Shown: in pieces, positions 21,608 through 31,493 of the stretch
Layout of the letters: every line of letters starts with the position of its first letter
Position numbering within the stretch: the first letter of the stretch is position 1
Source of the DNA: Microstegium vimineum
Lineage: Eukaryota > Streptophyta > Magnoliopsida > Poales > Poaceae
Assembly (NCBI GenBank): GCA_022036555.1
Contig: CM039131.1
Span: forward strand, 40,677,923 to 40,741,922
Reading direction: 5' to 3'
DNA length: 64,000 bases
Program-made: the position numbers and the translations under genes
The notes under the pieces: model-generated
What the model saw: the letters and a program-made list of their open reading frames with translations, nothing else
Database searches by the model: none
What the model was told of the DNA's origin: nothing

Positions 21608-24017
21608 TCACTTCTCATGCTCCTGCAACATGTTGCATTGAGATACAATGCTGCGGAAATCCTCAAGGTTTATCTGTGGAGCAGGAAAATCAAGATGTAA
21701 GAAAATAGGGGAGAAAGTATAGTGGAACTGGAGGTTGAAAAGAAACCTTATATTTCTAGTGCTTGTTCAATATTGCCAATCATGAACAGATATATATAAA
21801 GAAGAATTTCCAGAATAGGAATCAGTAGTACACATCCACAATGCTAACTATTGTCTGATTAGATTGACAAGTTAAAGAGATTGATATCCATCGAATTGCA
21901 GATTAAGCGAGTTCATGGTGATCCAGGGTGTTTTCAAACATACAAATCAACTTGCTTTGGTGGGGCAAATAAAAATGAGGAAACAAAATTGTCAGTTCTG
22001 GTTCATTTTCAGGTGCTAGTGAATGCTTAGCGAATCACATGAACCAGACTGGTTCTACCTTTTCAAGTGGGTTCCAAATAAAAACATTGATACATAAACT
22101 TGAGTGCAAATCAAACACAAACCTTTCCATCACCGTCACTATCAAAGCAACGGATCATCTTAGATATCTCAGAATCTGTCCAGATGAAATCATTTATTGT
22201 AGCCATTCTTTCAAGATCCCATGGTGTAATATATCCTTTACCAACTTCTGTGAAACAAAATATGAACAAAATAGTAATGTTTGCACAAGTAATATACCAA
22301 GAACAATATTTTTACAGAGCATGCAGTAAGTATAAGCAATAAGTGTATCAATCATTTGTTTGCTCTTTAGATAATTATTATATCCATTTCCCGCAGAACA
22401 AATACCCAGAGAAGCTACTTTGAGGCTAGTAATTTCAGTTTGACTCATGATATACATACAGCACTACTGTACTAACACCTGTGCTATAGTTTCTCGGCAG
22501 ATATTGCACAATAAACGGATTGTAGACCAAAGTTAGTTGGCAAATGTTCCTACCAGCTTCTGCAGAAATTAAATTGTGAGCAACCAATGAAGCGAAAGGT
22601 GTATCAGTTATTCCTTTCAAGTCTGTGTGCACCAACATATTACGATAACAGCATGGTCCTTATTTAGAAACAAGACTACAACACATGCTAGTTTTAAGTT
22701 TGGTTTAAGCTTCTATCTTGCATCTAAACCTACAGCCGATCCATAAGCAGATGGGGATTGGGAGGGAGGCGAGGGGCTAATTCTATGAACTACAAACAAG
22801 TATGAGATGGTCAAACTAGACTAAAAAACATCCGCACCAAAGCAGATTCAAACGAAAATGGATTCAAACCAAGTTACATTGAGTTCATTACATTTGATGA
22901 AAAATACTATTCATTGCACCTAACAAGATCCTGGAATAATGATCGATATTCAACCCACTTGATGGGTCAGACATGCAGAAAATGAAGTTTGGTGTGAGAT
23001 AAGAGTACCGTCAAATGAGAAGAAGAATGCAACCACATCATCTTCTGTCAGCTGAATCCTGCTCTTACCCTTTGGGGGAAAAAAACGAGTGTGTAAAACA
23101 TACATGGCACAGGTGAAGTTGGTACAAGTCAACCTTGAAGGGACATACCAGCTTTTTAATCTTCTTGTTCTTAGCTGAGTCCTGAACCGATGCTTTGCTG
23201 TTGTTCTTGTGTGGAGTACTTTCACTCGCTCCTGTTACTGTGCTTGATTTTTCCGCACCCAATGCAGTCACAGGCTTTTCTGAATATTCCGCCAGGGAGA
23301 GAGCAATTGCCTGTACATTAGCATTGTTAAAGTGCTAACCAAAGCATACAACGAAAATTTAGCAGAAACGTTTAGGATTTGAGCGCCATTCTAGGGTCAA
23401 TATTGCTCTGGTGGTGTATTCGTGGTTATCACAATACCTGCTGTAAGGCTGTGTCATCATCCACCACATCAGCAAAAGAAGCACTACCCTCAGTAGGCGT
23501 GCTCTTTGTAGATTTACCAGATTTTGACAATTTCTTTTTCTTTCCCTGAAACAAAATGTGAGAACAATTATGCAACACATCTGTGGTATAATAATAGCAG
23601 CTACCAAATCGTACCCTTTCAGTAATGGATCTTAAACCCCCATTGTGCAGTAAAAAACACCATTTATGAGGGCGAGTGGATGGCATAGAACTGAGGGAAA
23701 GGGAAGACCCGCACCTTGGCACGTGACCTAGAAGCTGATTTCCCTTCTCCCTCCACCTCCTCGTTTTGCGCGCTCTCCGACGAGCTCTCGTCCTCCTCAC
23801 CGCCGCTATCGGACGGGACGTACTCCTCGTCCTCGCCGGCGGACCGCTTCTTCTGCTTCCCCTTGGCCGTCCCTGGCGACGGGCTGCGGAGAAGAGGGGA
23901 CGCTGCGAGGCTGCGGAGGCCCAGGGCCTCGAGTCGGGCCTCGTTCTCGCGTATCCGCGACAGCCGCTGCTTCTCGTACTCGGTCAGCTGTTCGTCGGTT
24001 TCTCTTCCCGCCGCCAT
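21608..24017 (-). CDS. EF-hand protein with an acidic, Lys/Ser-rich N terminus, six exons
   Basis: Exons 24017-23715, 23545-23438, 23310-23149, 23069-23009, 22247-22123 and 21673-21608 join with GT-AG borders and closing phases to 274 residues. Residues 1-190 are charged and low-complexity (MAAGRETDEQLTEYEKQRLS, acidic SDSGGEEDE stretch, KGKQKKRS and KNKKIKK basic clusters), suggesting a nuclear or nucleolar protein. The C-terminal third is a paired EF-hand. Loop 1 is DEVGKGYITPWD, with Lys instead of an acidic residue at position 5, so it is probably weak. Loop 2 is DSDGDGKINLED, canonical except Asp at position 12, which often favours magnesium. The last intron interrupts loop 2 after its Lys. 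The start is the first ATG in the frame of exon 1. A possible 69-nt cassette exon lies at 22554-22622. The function is not known. Confidence 0.85.
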
Positions 24018-24495
24018 GGTTACGCGGCGGCAAAATGTCCTCCTTCCCTTCCTTCGCAGTGCCCCACGCTTATTATATTTCTCATCAAAAACAAAAGAAA
24101 AAAGTTCACTCCAGAGTCCCCGTTGCGGCCGATCTGTGTGGGCTGTTTTCTGTAGGCCGTTGGAGATTTGGGCCCTACGGCCTCCGTGGTTCGTAGGCCG
24201 CATCCGCTTGGGCCTCCGATGAAATGGAAATAAAGAGTCTCAGGAAAAGAAAATGCTACTCTAAAAAAAAAAATGCTCCCTCTATCTATATTTGAAAGGA
24301 TAAAAAAGACTCTGCTTCTCGTCCTGATCAAATCAAAATTTGAGTCATTTAGAATTAAGATTTCTATTCCATTTTCCTCTCCGGAAAAGAGAAAAAAAAA
24401 CTTACAATGCCAAGCGGAGTAACAATGGGTCAAACCATCACTGTCCAAGCAAACTATACACAGTCTAGCGAGTGCAGCAAACGAGCAAAGGGCAT
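24018..24495. other. intergenic spacer between the EF-hand gene and the receptor-kinase gene
   Basis: In minus-strand sense this holds the 3' UTR of the receptor kinase and the promoter and 5' UTR of the EF-hand gene within about 480 bp. A degraded CTCCCTCTATCTATATTTG near 24277 may be a Stowaway-type remnant. No RNA gene or ORF of note is seen. Confidence 0.5.
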
Positions 24496-27400
24496 CTAGG
24501 AGATGGCCAGCTCGGCTTCGGCCCAGGCCAGAGACGAATTCCTGAGCAAGGTGGCGGCCGACGCCTCGATGCCTTCCTCCAGGATGGCCGCGATCATGCT
24601 CATGGACGGCCGCCGCGACGGCTCCAGGTCGATGCACAGGTTCACCACGTTGCAGACGATGCCCAGGCTCTCCTGGTTCACGTTCTGCAGCCTCGGGTCC
24701 ACTAGCTTGCTGAACTCCTCGGGCTGTTCCAGGTGCTTTCTTGCCTGCATGCAACACGCCCAGTCGTTGTCAGTGATCACAGATACAGGTAGCCTGACAG
24801 CCTGAAGCAGTGTAGCTGTAGCGCATTAGCAGGCTTTGCCGCTTGAATCAAGAAGAGTCAGCAGTTACCCAATCCACTAAGCCCCCTGTATCTTTGGAAA
24901 CCGAGGCTCTGCCACTGATCAGCTCCAGCAGGATCACGCCGAACCCATAGGTGTTGGTCTGGACGTCCATGAAGCGCTTATGCCGAGAATCTGTAATGCT
25001 GTTCACTGAGCCTCCATTCAGTGAGCCAAACCCTGGTTTGGTCGCAAGATATCTCCACCTCTCGAAATCGATTATCTGCAAAACCGCAATCAACTGCAGT
25101 TGTTATCTGACTGAACTAAGACTGAAACCTCATGCTCAGGAATCAGGAATTCAGGATGCTATGCTACCAGCAACTAATGTTCTTGATTTACCAGTTTGTC
25201 TAAGAGTGCATATATACAAACACAGACCTTTGGGGAGAAGTCTTCGGTTAGGTAAACTGAACTGGACGTCAGTGCAGCAACTGCAAATGAAGGTTGCAGC
25301 TCGGTGTGCAAGTATCTGAGAACCCGCGAGATGGCGAGTGCTAATTTCATCCGTCTAGGCCAAGATAGCTGCCACCCATCCCCATCTGCAAACAGACAAC
25401 AAACGGCACCGAGTTCATGCCACCATACATGGAGCAAGGCAAGAGCCTGTTGACTTACCATGCAGATGCTCGTAGAGTGTCCCATTTGGTGGATACTGGA
25501 AGACTAGCATTCTTGAAAATGGATCAGAATCCTTGCAGTATCCCACCATCTTTGCAACGTTTTCATGACTCAGTCTTGACATTTCTATCACCTGAATATT
25601 TCGATCATATTATGAGATACGATTATACAGTAGTAAAAATCTTGATGTGGGTTTAGTCGGTTGACACTCGCCTCCTTCTGAAAGTAAAGTTCCACATAGT
25701 CATTCCAGTAATGCACCGGAACAGACAGCGACACAACAGCGATTTCCCGGCCATCCTTCAGAGTTCCCTTGTACACAACTGTCTCCTGAGACGATCCAAT
25801 TATGTTGCTGAAGTCTTCACAAGCCTCTGCCAGCTCCTGCCGGCTTATCTTTGGCACATTTACCAGGAGGTCATCATCTACAAAAGAAACAACCGGTAAT
25901 CAACACAATTTCTTGTCTATCAATATAATAGGCAGCTCTTGTGCCTGTTCATTTTATTTTGAAGGTAACCCGTAATCAGCGCTCTGTAAAGTTCAGTTCT
26001 GTCAGTAACTCGCAACAAAAGCAGGCACTGACCGATTGAGATTACGGTGTTCTCCTTCCAGCTTACAGCTCTTGTCCATGGAACACTGGTCCCGGACCCA
26101 GATGATCTAGCTGTGCACCTTCGGAGGCCAGTCATAGTACAAAGTGTTAACAAACAAAGAAATGAAACTGCTGCGATGACTTCCAGAATGAGAAGCCAAA
26201 GTGGCTCTGGCAGGCCTTTCTGCACATTCTCATCAGCACCATTGTCTTTGCCTTTGTCCTGATTAGTTTCACCTGCAATTATGTAGTGCACTTGCTCACT
26301 ATTCAGAGAAGAAAATTACAGTAACACTGGGAACGTTCTAGTTTAACAATATGTATAGACTGTATGAGTCATATTGTAATGTTCAGCTGTAACAGCCATA
26401 TAAAAACACATAAGATCAATTTGGGCATCTTTAAAAAACAAGGTGGAGCTACTAACATGAACCAAAACAAAAGAAGCCTTAAAGATCGAAGGACAAAAGG
26501 AAGAATGTGGGAGATTGGACCCAACAAAGAAGCAAACAAAGTTTCAAGTTCAGGACTTTATTTAACAACCATAGCCAAGGTTACACTAGCTCAGGTCCCA
26601 AATCATCTGTAGCTTAGTGATCCGAAACAGACAACACAATATGCAATGTGACTAGGGTTAGTTTTCTTCTGTAAAGTGTCAGATAAATTTGAACAGCCTA
26701 TAGTTAGATTTCCAACATTGTACTATGTTCTTGAAGCCCAGAAAATGCACCCCTATTTCATCTTCTTGGGATGAACAAAGGGTTGGACTTCTTTAGTCAG
26801 AGTAGCCTAATGGGGTAGTTGACAGAATATGTAATTTAGTAACTTTCTAAAACAATGTAGTTTATTAAATATTAGGATTGCTGCATTAATATCTTATTGA
26901 TAAAGTATATTTTGTGAAACTTTCATTTTGCTTCGCATGAGGATTTTCATTTTTTCACCAGGACCGGTGATGTATATGCTCTTCTCAAATAACGAATGAA
27001 AAGGGTGTCAAAAAAACTAAAAAAGAGGAACAAATTGTATTAATATGTCAAAACTTAAATATAAAATATGAACATACATTGCTGTAGTGGACGGTTTGAT
27101 GTGTTGTTCTGGAAGCAATTCCCTACCAAGCTTGATCTGTTCAAATACTGTAAAACAGGTAAGTTCAGGAAAACAACTGAAACATTTAAGCCACAAAAGG
27201 CGAAGGTGTACCTTTGGATTTGCTGTAAGCATGAGGGAATATCTCCAACCAAAAAGTTATACGAGAGATCAATATTGGTTAGTGGAGATAGCTGACACAA
27301 TCCAATTTGACCATTGCTGTTGGCAGATTCCCTGAAAGAAGGATTACAGGTAGAACTGCTTGTTCATATGCCATACCAATTGATGTCTTGCTGGCGAGAT

Positions 27401-30400
27401 AATCAAGAATAACAGGCTTTACAGATGGCTCGTCTCCTTCCTCTCGACACGGGAGACCCGTGCACCGCTGACACGCCTGGCACGGTTGGGGTGGAGCACG
27501 AGGGGAGAGAGGGATCGGGAGAGCTTGGAGCGCACGGGTCGGATGGGTCGGTTGGTTGGGGTCAAGCGGCCGCAGCGGGTTTGTGCACGCCAACAAGGCC
27601 ACCTCCCGTCCCGTGGTTTCGGACCTCAGCGCGACTCCTTTGCAGTCGCTGAAGGCTGGGCCATGGCGGCAACCTAGAGATAAAGCTGGGGGTCGGAGCG
27701 GGGAGAGGGTGGTTTCTTCTCAGATTCCCCCGTATCATCCTTCTCCCAAATCGGCCGAGAGTGAGGGCGGAAACCCTAGCGGCGAATCTCGGGCGGTTGC
27801 GGGTGGGAACGAGGAGAGACTGTTCCGGCTGCCGCATGAGGTACGTGATCACCCGGATGCTGATTTGATTACGGCTTCTTCTTCTAGGGATTTAGCACCC
27901 CTTCGCGGTGCTAATCCTGAGTTCTCTAGATGGTCAACCCTAGGTGGTGACACCAGATCATTCTCGCAGGTTGTCCGAGCTCCTTCGCAGCTGAGGGTAA
28001 CCATGAATAACCGTCAACATCAAGACTGGTTATGGTGGTGCTCAGGGTGGTTTTCGGGGTGGACGGCAAGGCAACCGGGGCTGGGTTCCTAGGGGAGCCG
28101 GAAGAGGAGGTGGGTATCAAGGCAGAGGGGGACGTGGATTTGGAAACAGAGATCAGGGGAATCCAGCAAGACGAGCCCATTCTGGAGGCACAGGAGGAGA
28201 AGGGAGATGACTCGATGGCCAGTAAGAAGGAGGATTCTGTTGATATGGAGAAGTCAGTGAATAATTCGAACCAAAATGATACTGCAGAGAATCAAATGGC
28301 TCCTGCAGAAGGATCTGGAGAAAAAGAAGTCATAAGAGAGGAACAATGTTGTCAAAGATGTGGGAGGGTTGGACATCCCTCTGAGGATTGTCCAGATCCA
28401 GTTGTGTGTACAAGATGTCACAAGGAAGGGCATGTAGCTAGAGTCTGCATGACCAAGATGCCCTGGGATTTCATTGCCCCTTTCTGTGGGTTATCTGCTT
28501 ATGGTCAGGGCTTTCACTTCATTGAAAGTGCCATGATGGATGAGGGGATTAGGGATATGTCTACCACTGCTTTTGTGACTGTCACTGATGGACAAGCTAG
28601 TGCCAGGGATATTGAGAATGAGTTCAAACTGAAGGCAGGGCAGTCTTCAACATGGAGATGGTTTGCTAAAAGAATTGGAGAAGGAAAATACCAGATGAGA
28701 TTCCCAACTGTGCAAATCATAGAAGACCTGGCTTATTTTACTGAGGTTAGGATGAGAACTAAACCTGATGTGGTCATCAAAGTGGAAAAATGGAATCCTG
28801 CTACTGGTTCCAAGGGAACCCTGGATGTAGCTTGGTTCAGAATTAGTAATATCCCATATGAGGAGAGATCTTACTCAAATGTCTGCATGGTGGCCTCCAA
28901 GGTTGGGTTACCTCTGGAAGTGGATAAGGAGAATCTGAACAAAAATGAGTATGTAAGAGTTAAAATTGGGTGCAGAGATGTGTCCAAAGTACCAGCATCA
29001 GTGGATGGCTTGCTTGATTTCCATTTTTATGATTTCATTTTCCAAAGGGAAGTTCACCAAGATGGTTATACCAATACTGCTGGGACTCAATGGACAACAA
29101 ATGATAAAGGGAAAGCAAAGGATGACTTGCCCTCTCCTAAAAAGCAAAAGTTGAACCATTAATAAAATGGATATCATCAGAAAAAGATTCTTTTGGCAAG
29201 GAGGAAACTTAAAGAAAACATATTGGGCAGGCTTGATGAAGGATGAGATGAAGCTACAGGTGACAAGAGCAGCGGAAGCTGTGAAGATGGCGGCTCTTGC
29301 TTTCCACAAGAAGGACGTGCAGTGTGGCTCCACCGCTGAACCACAGTTGGTACCATACACTAGCCGGGAATCGTTTTGATTTGTTGGTTATGGCTTGCAT
29401 GCCAATCTAGGCTGGACGCCTTGTATGAAACCCGGTTTAAACTTTGGGATTCTTTTTGTTCGCTTTTGCTTGTTTGGCTTAGTAGCGGTGAAGGGTGGGT
29501 GCCTTGCATATGTTCCCTTTGGGTGTCTTTATCTGAGGGTAGTCTGAGGTTATGAAGTACAAAACTTTTTGTAATTTCGTTACTTGGGTAATGAAATTCG
29601 GTTTCGACCGTTGTGGAAAAATTGATGTCTTAATAGAGTACTTGTGGAGTTCACAGTTTGATCATTGTTTCATATCTCATTCAGCTTGTCTCCAAACAGT
29701 TAATAAAATTCAAATTGCAGGCTTGCGCAGTAAGTAGATTGATGCTAACTTCTTAACTAATTGCTTGATTCCTTTGTACAGAAAAATACATGGTTACTGA
29801 AAACAACCTTCGGAGTTTTGAAGACACTGAAAAGCAGTTACTTACATGTCTGAATCATTATTTGCAGGAATAATGCCTGTAAGCCTGTTATTGCTCAATC
29901 GTAGCTCAAGGAGGCCTCCCAACTTCCCAAGCTCAGGAGGGATAGTGCCATCCAACCGATTTGCGTGAAGATCTCTAGCTAGGGCATAAGAGAACAGATG
30001 AGTTATTTTTTTGAAACAAAAGAATAGACGAGTTATAACACTGAAGTAATGCTGAGAATAGCACAAGTTGATCTCTAGCTCTTCTTGTACATTTTTGTGA
30101 TCTTTGCCATGTCACCAATCTCACTGGGTATAGGCCCCGCAAGTTGGTTGGAGCTAAGGTTCAGCTCGATCAGGTTCTTTAGCATGCCGATGTCTTTTGG
30201 TATTGAGCCCATGAATGTATTGTGAGCCAACACGCTGCAAGAAGTTTCCCAAGACTATCAGTTGATATTCTTTTTAGGTGAAACTAAAATTGGAGTGTCA
30301 TGGGGTGATAGTACTCACAGAGTTTGCAAAGATCTTAGGGATCCGATCTCTGGTGCCAAAAATCCTTGGAGAGATGAATTTGACAGCTCACTATACAGTG

Positions 30401-31454
30401 AAAATAATAGACAATTGTATGAGAACAGGACGTTCATCAACAGAGAAAAAAGTAGTTTAGTATTTGTTCAAACAACAAAATCCCTATCTGAATTTGAAGA
30501 AATAACAGTTGTCTTTGTTTTTTCTTTCAACATAAAAACTGAAAAATACTGGCTTGAGGGTTTGCCTTCTGGACGGACCACAAAATCCACGTAATGCTTT
30601 TCTAGGATAAATATTGTGGATGCTTGTTAAGTCAACTGAAGACAGGAATAAAAGGTACTCGTAGATAAGTTGAATGATAGCTTCCAGCTGGGTGCCTTAT
30701 CTGGTGTCAGAAACTTTGTCCACTTTAACTGTGGGAGAACATTCATCATTCTGCTATTGCCGCAGAGATTTCTACCACCAGCAGTGTATAATTCCAACCA
30801 CAGTGCATAATTGGTCGTTATCCATTTGAGCAAGCTCTAAAAGTAGGGCGGAATGTCACATTTCGCATATGGTTAGCAACCTTTCCTTTTTTTTCATCTG
30901 AGCTAATGAACTACGCATGCTATTTGGACAAGGACAAGTAGAAAGGGAAGGCCACGAATATGCTTGAACAGACAAAGCACTCGCAAACGAGAATCTTAGA
31001 ATTCGTTTGCTTAGAATCATATGACCTTAAGCAATGCGAGAAAGGAAACACAGTATAACAAATAAGGGGTCAAAAAGAGATCGAGCGGCCAGTTCTTGTG
31101 GTTCTTACAGCGTGACCACGCGGTTGTTGAACGGCGAGCACCCCACACCGGACCAGGCGCAGGGATCCTCGTCCTTGGAGTTCCAATCCGACAGCTTGGA
31201 CAGAGGGTCCTCGTAGATGGCTCTCTTGAACGCAAGAAGCGCAGATACTGGCAAATTGAACGCAACGCAAGAACACAGCAGCGACCAGTCAGCGGCTATC
31301 AACTTGTCAACAAGTATATAGCTGAAGGAAGCAGGAAAACACACAGGGGAGGAGTAATACCGTCATCCGAGGTAGATTCAGAGTTCCCGACGAGAAGCAC
31401 GCAGAGGAAGGAGACCCCGAGCAGCGTCGCCGTCGACATGCCGCTCCTCCCCAT
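24496..31454 (-). CDS. LRR receptor-like kinase (At1g63430 type), predicted pseudokinase, 13 exons
   Basis: Exons: 31454-31361, 31247-31109, 30390-30319, 30234-30091, 29974-29846, 27331-27212, 27136-27078, 26272-26033, 25877-25672, 25591-25459, 25385-25228, 25075-24869 and 24744-24496. All phases close to give 649 residues, close to the plant family length. Order: signal peptide (1-27), LRR N-cap (AFKRAIYEDPLSKLSDWN ... DPCAW), about four LRRs, a C-terminal LRR cap, a transmembrane helix near 278-300 (PLWLLILEVIAAVSFLCLL), juxtamembrane region, and a kinase-like domain (about 340-620). The glycine loop is absent (IIGSSQETVVYKG), the VAIK Lys is replaced in REIAVVSL, HRD is HTELQP, and DFG is DFE. 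It is therefore probably a plasma-membrane scaffold or pseudokinase. Intron 9 starts with GC. A LINE sits in intron 5. An alternative start is the ATG at 31439. Confidence 0.9.
27425..28031 (+). pseudogene. N-terminal part of LINE ORF1, out of frame
   Basis: Frames here are rich in Gly, Pro, Ser and Arg. The frame from 27556 runs to SQLRVTMNNRQHQD, and the adjacent DNA in another frame reads an RGG-type stretch (GYGGAQGGFRGGRQG, near 28030-28075), while the zinc-knuckle part is in a third frame. This suggests that indels split one original ORF1 into pieces. Boundaries are approximate. Confidence 0.45.
28032..29162 (+). CDS. LINE ORF1 protein: two CCHC knuckles plus DUF4283-like domain
   Basis: An open frame of 376 codons from an ATG at 28032. 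Residues about 1-100 are acidic and probably partly out of the original frame. Then come two zinc knuckles (CQRCGRVGHPSEDC and CTRCHKEGHVARVC, about 110-150), followed by a roughly 200-residue domain typical of grass LINE ORF1 (DUF4283-like), with KVEKWNPATGSKGTLDVAWF and VGLPLEVDKENL. It ends in a basic KKQKLNH tail. ORF1 proteins bind element RNA. With the ORF2 polymerase lost, the copy is not autonomous. Confidence 0.75.
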   Translation: MVVLRVVFGVDGKATGAGFLGEPEEEVGIKAEGDVDLETEIRGIQQDEPILEAQEEKGDDSMASKKEDSVDMEKSVNNSNQNDTAENQMAPAEGSGEKEVIREEQCCQRCGRVGHPSEDCPDPVVCTRCHKEGHVARVCMTKMPWDFIAPFCGLSAYGQGFHFIESAMMDEGIRDMSTTAFVTVTDGQASARDIENEFKLKAGQSSTWRWFAKRIGEGKYQMRFPTVQIIEDLAYFTEVRMRTKPDVVIKVEKWNPATGSKGTLDVAWFRISNIPYEERSYSNVCMVASKVGLPLEVDKENLNKNEYVRVKIGCRDVSKVPASVDGLLDFHFYDFIFQREVHQDGYTNTAGTQWTTNDKGKAKDDLPSPKKQKLNH

Positions 31455-31458
31455 CCGT

Positions 31459-31459
<1 letters not shown>

Positions 31460-31491
<32 letters not shown>
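31460..31491. repeat. (CA)16 microsatellite in the receptor-kinase leader
   Basis: Sixteen uninterrupted CA units lie six bases upstream of the ATG at 31454 and read (TG)n in the mRNA sense. A short further CACACAC follows after a GT interruption. Length variation here would change the distance from cap to start codon. Confidence 0.95.

Positions 31492-31493
<2 letters not shown>

Larger units (their letters stand above)
27390..29619 (+). mobile_element. LINE (L1-type) insertion, internally deleted, antisense in the receptor-kinase intron
   Basis: The 12-mer AATTGATGTCTT is present at 27378-27389 and again at 29620-29631, a clean target-site duplication. Between them lie a GC-rich 5' part, a CCHC/DUF4283-type ORF1, a short remnant of the reverse-transcriptase protein tail (DIIRKRFFWQGGNLKK at 29167), and a 3' end finishing GTGGAAA with only a very short A-run. 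Most of ORF2 is missing. Both splice sites bordering the host intron are untouched, so the host gene can still be spliced. Confidence 0.85.

Noticed and set aside
22554..22622. Constitutive exon of the EF-hand gene
   Set aside because: Including it breaks an otherwise 12-residue EF loop; kept only as a possible alternative exon.
30627..30833. 68-codon frame inside the receptor-kinase gene as an LRR exon
   Set aside because: The LRR sequence expected at this point is found instead at 30390-30319 with correct phases.
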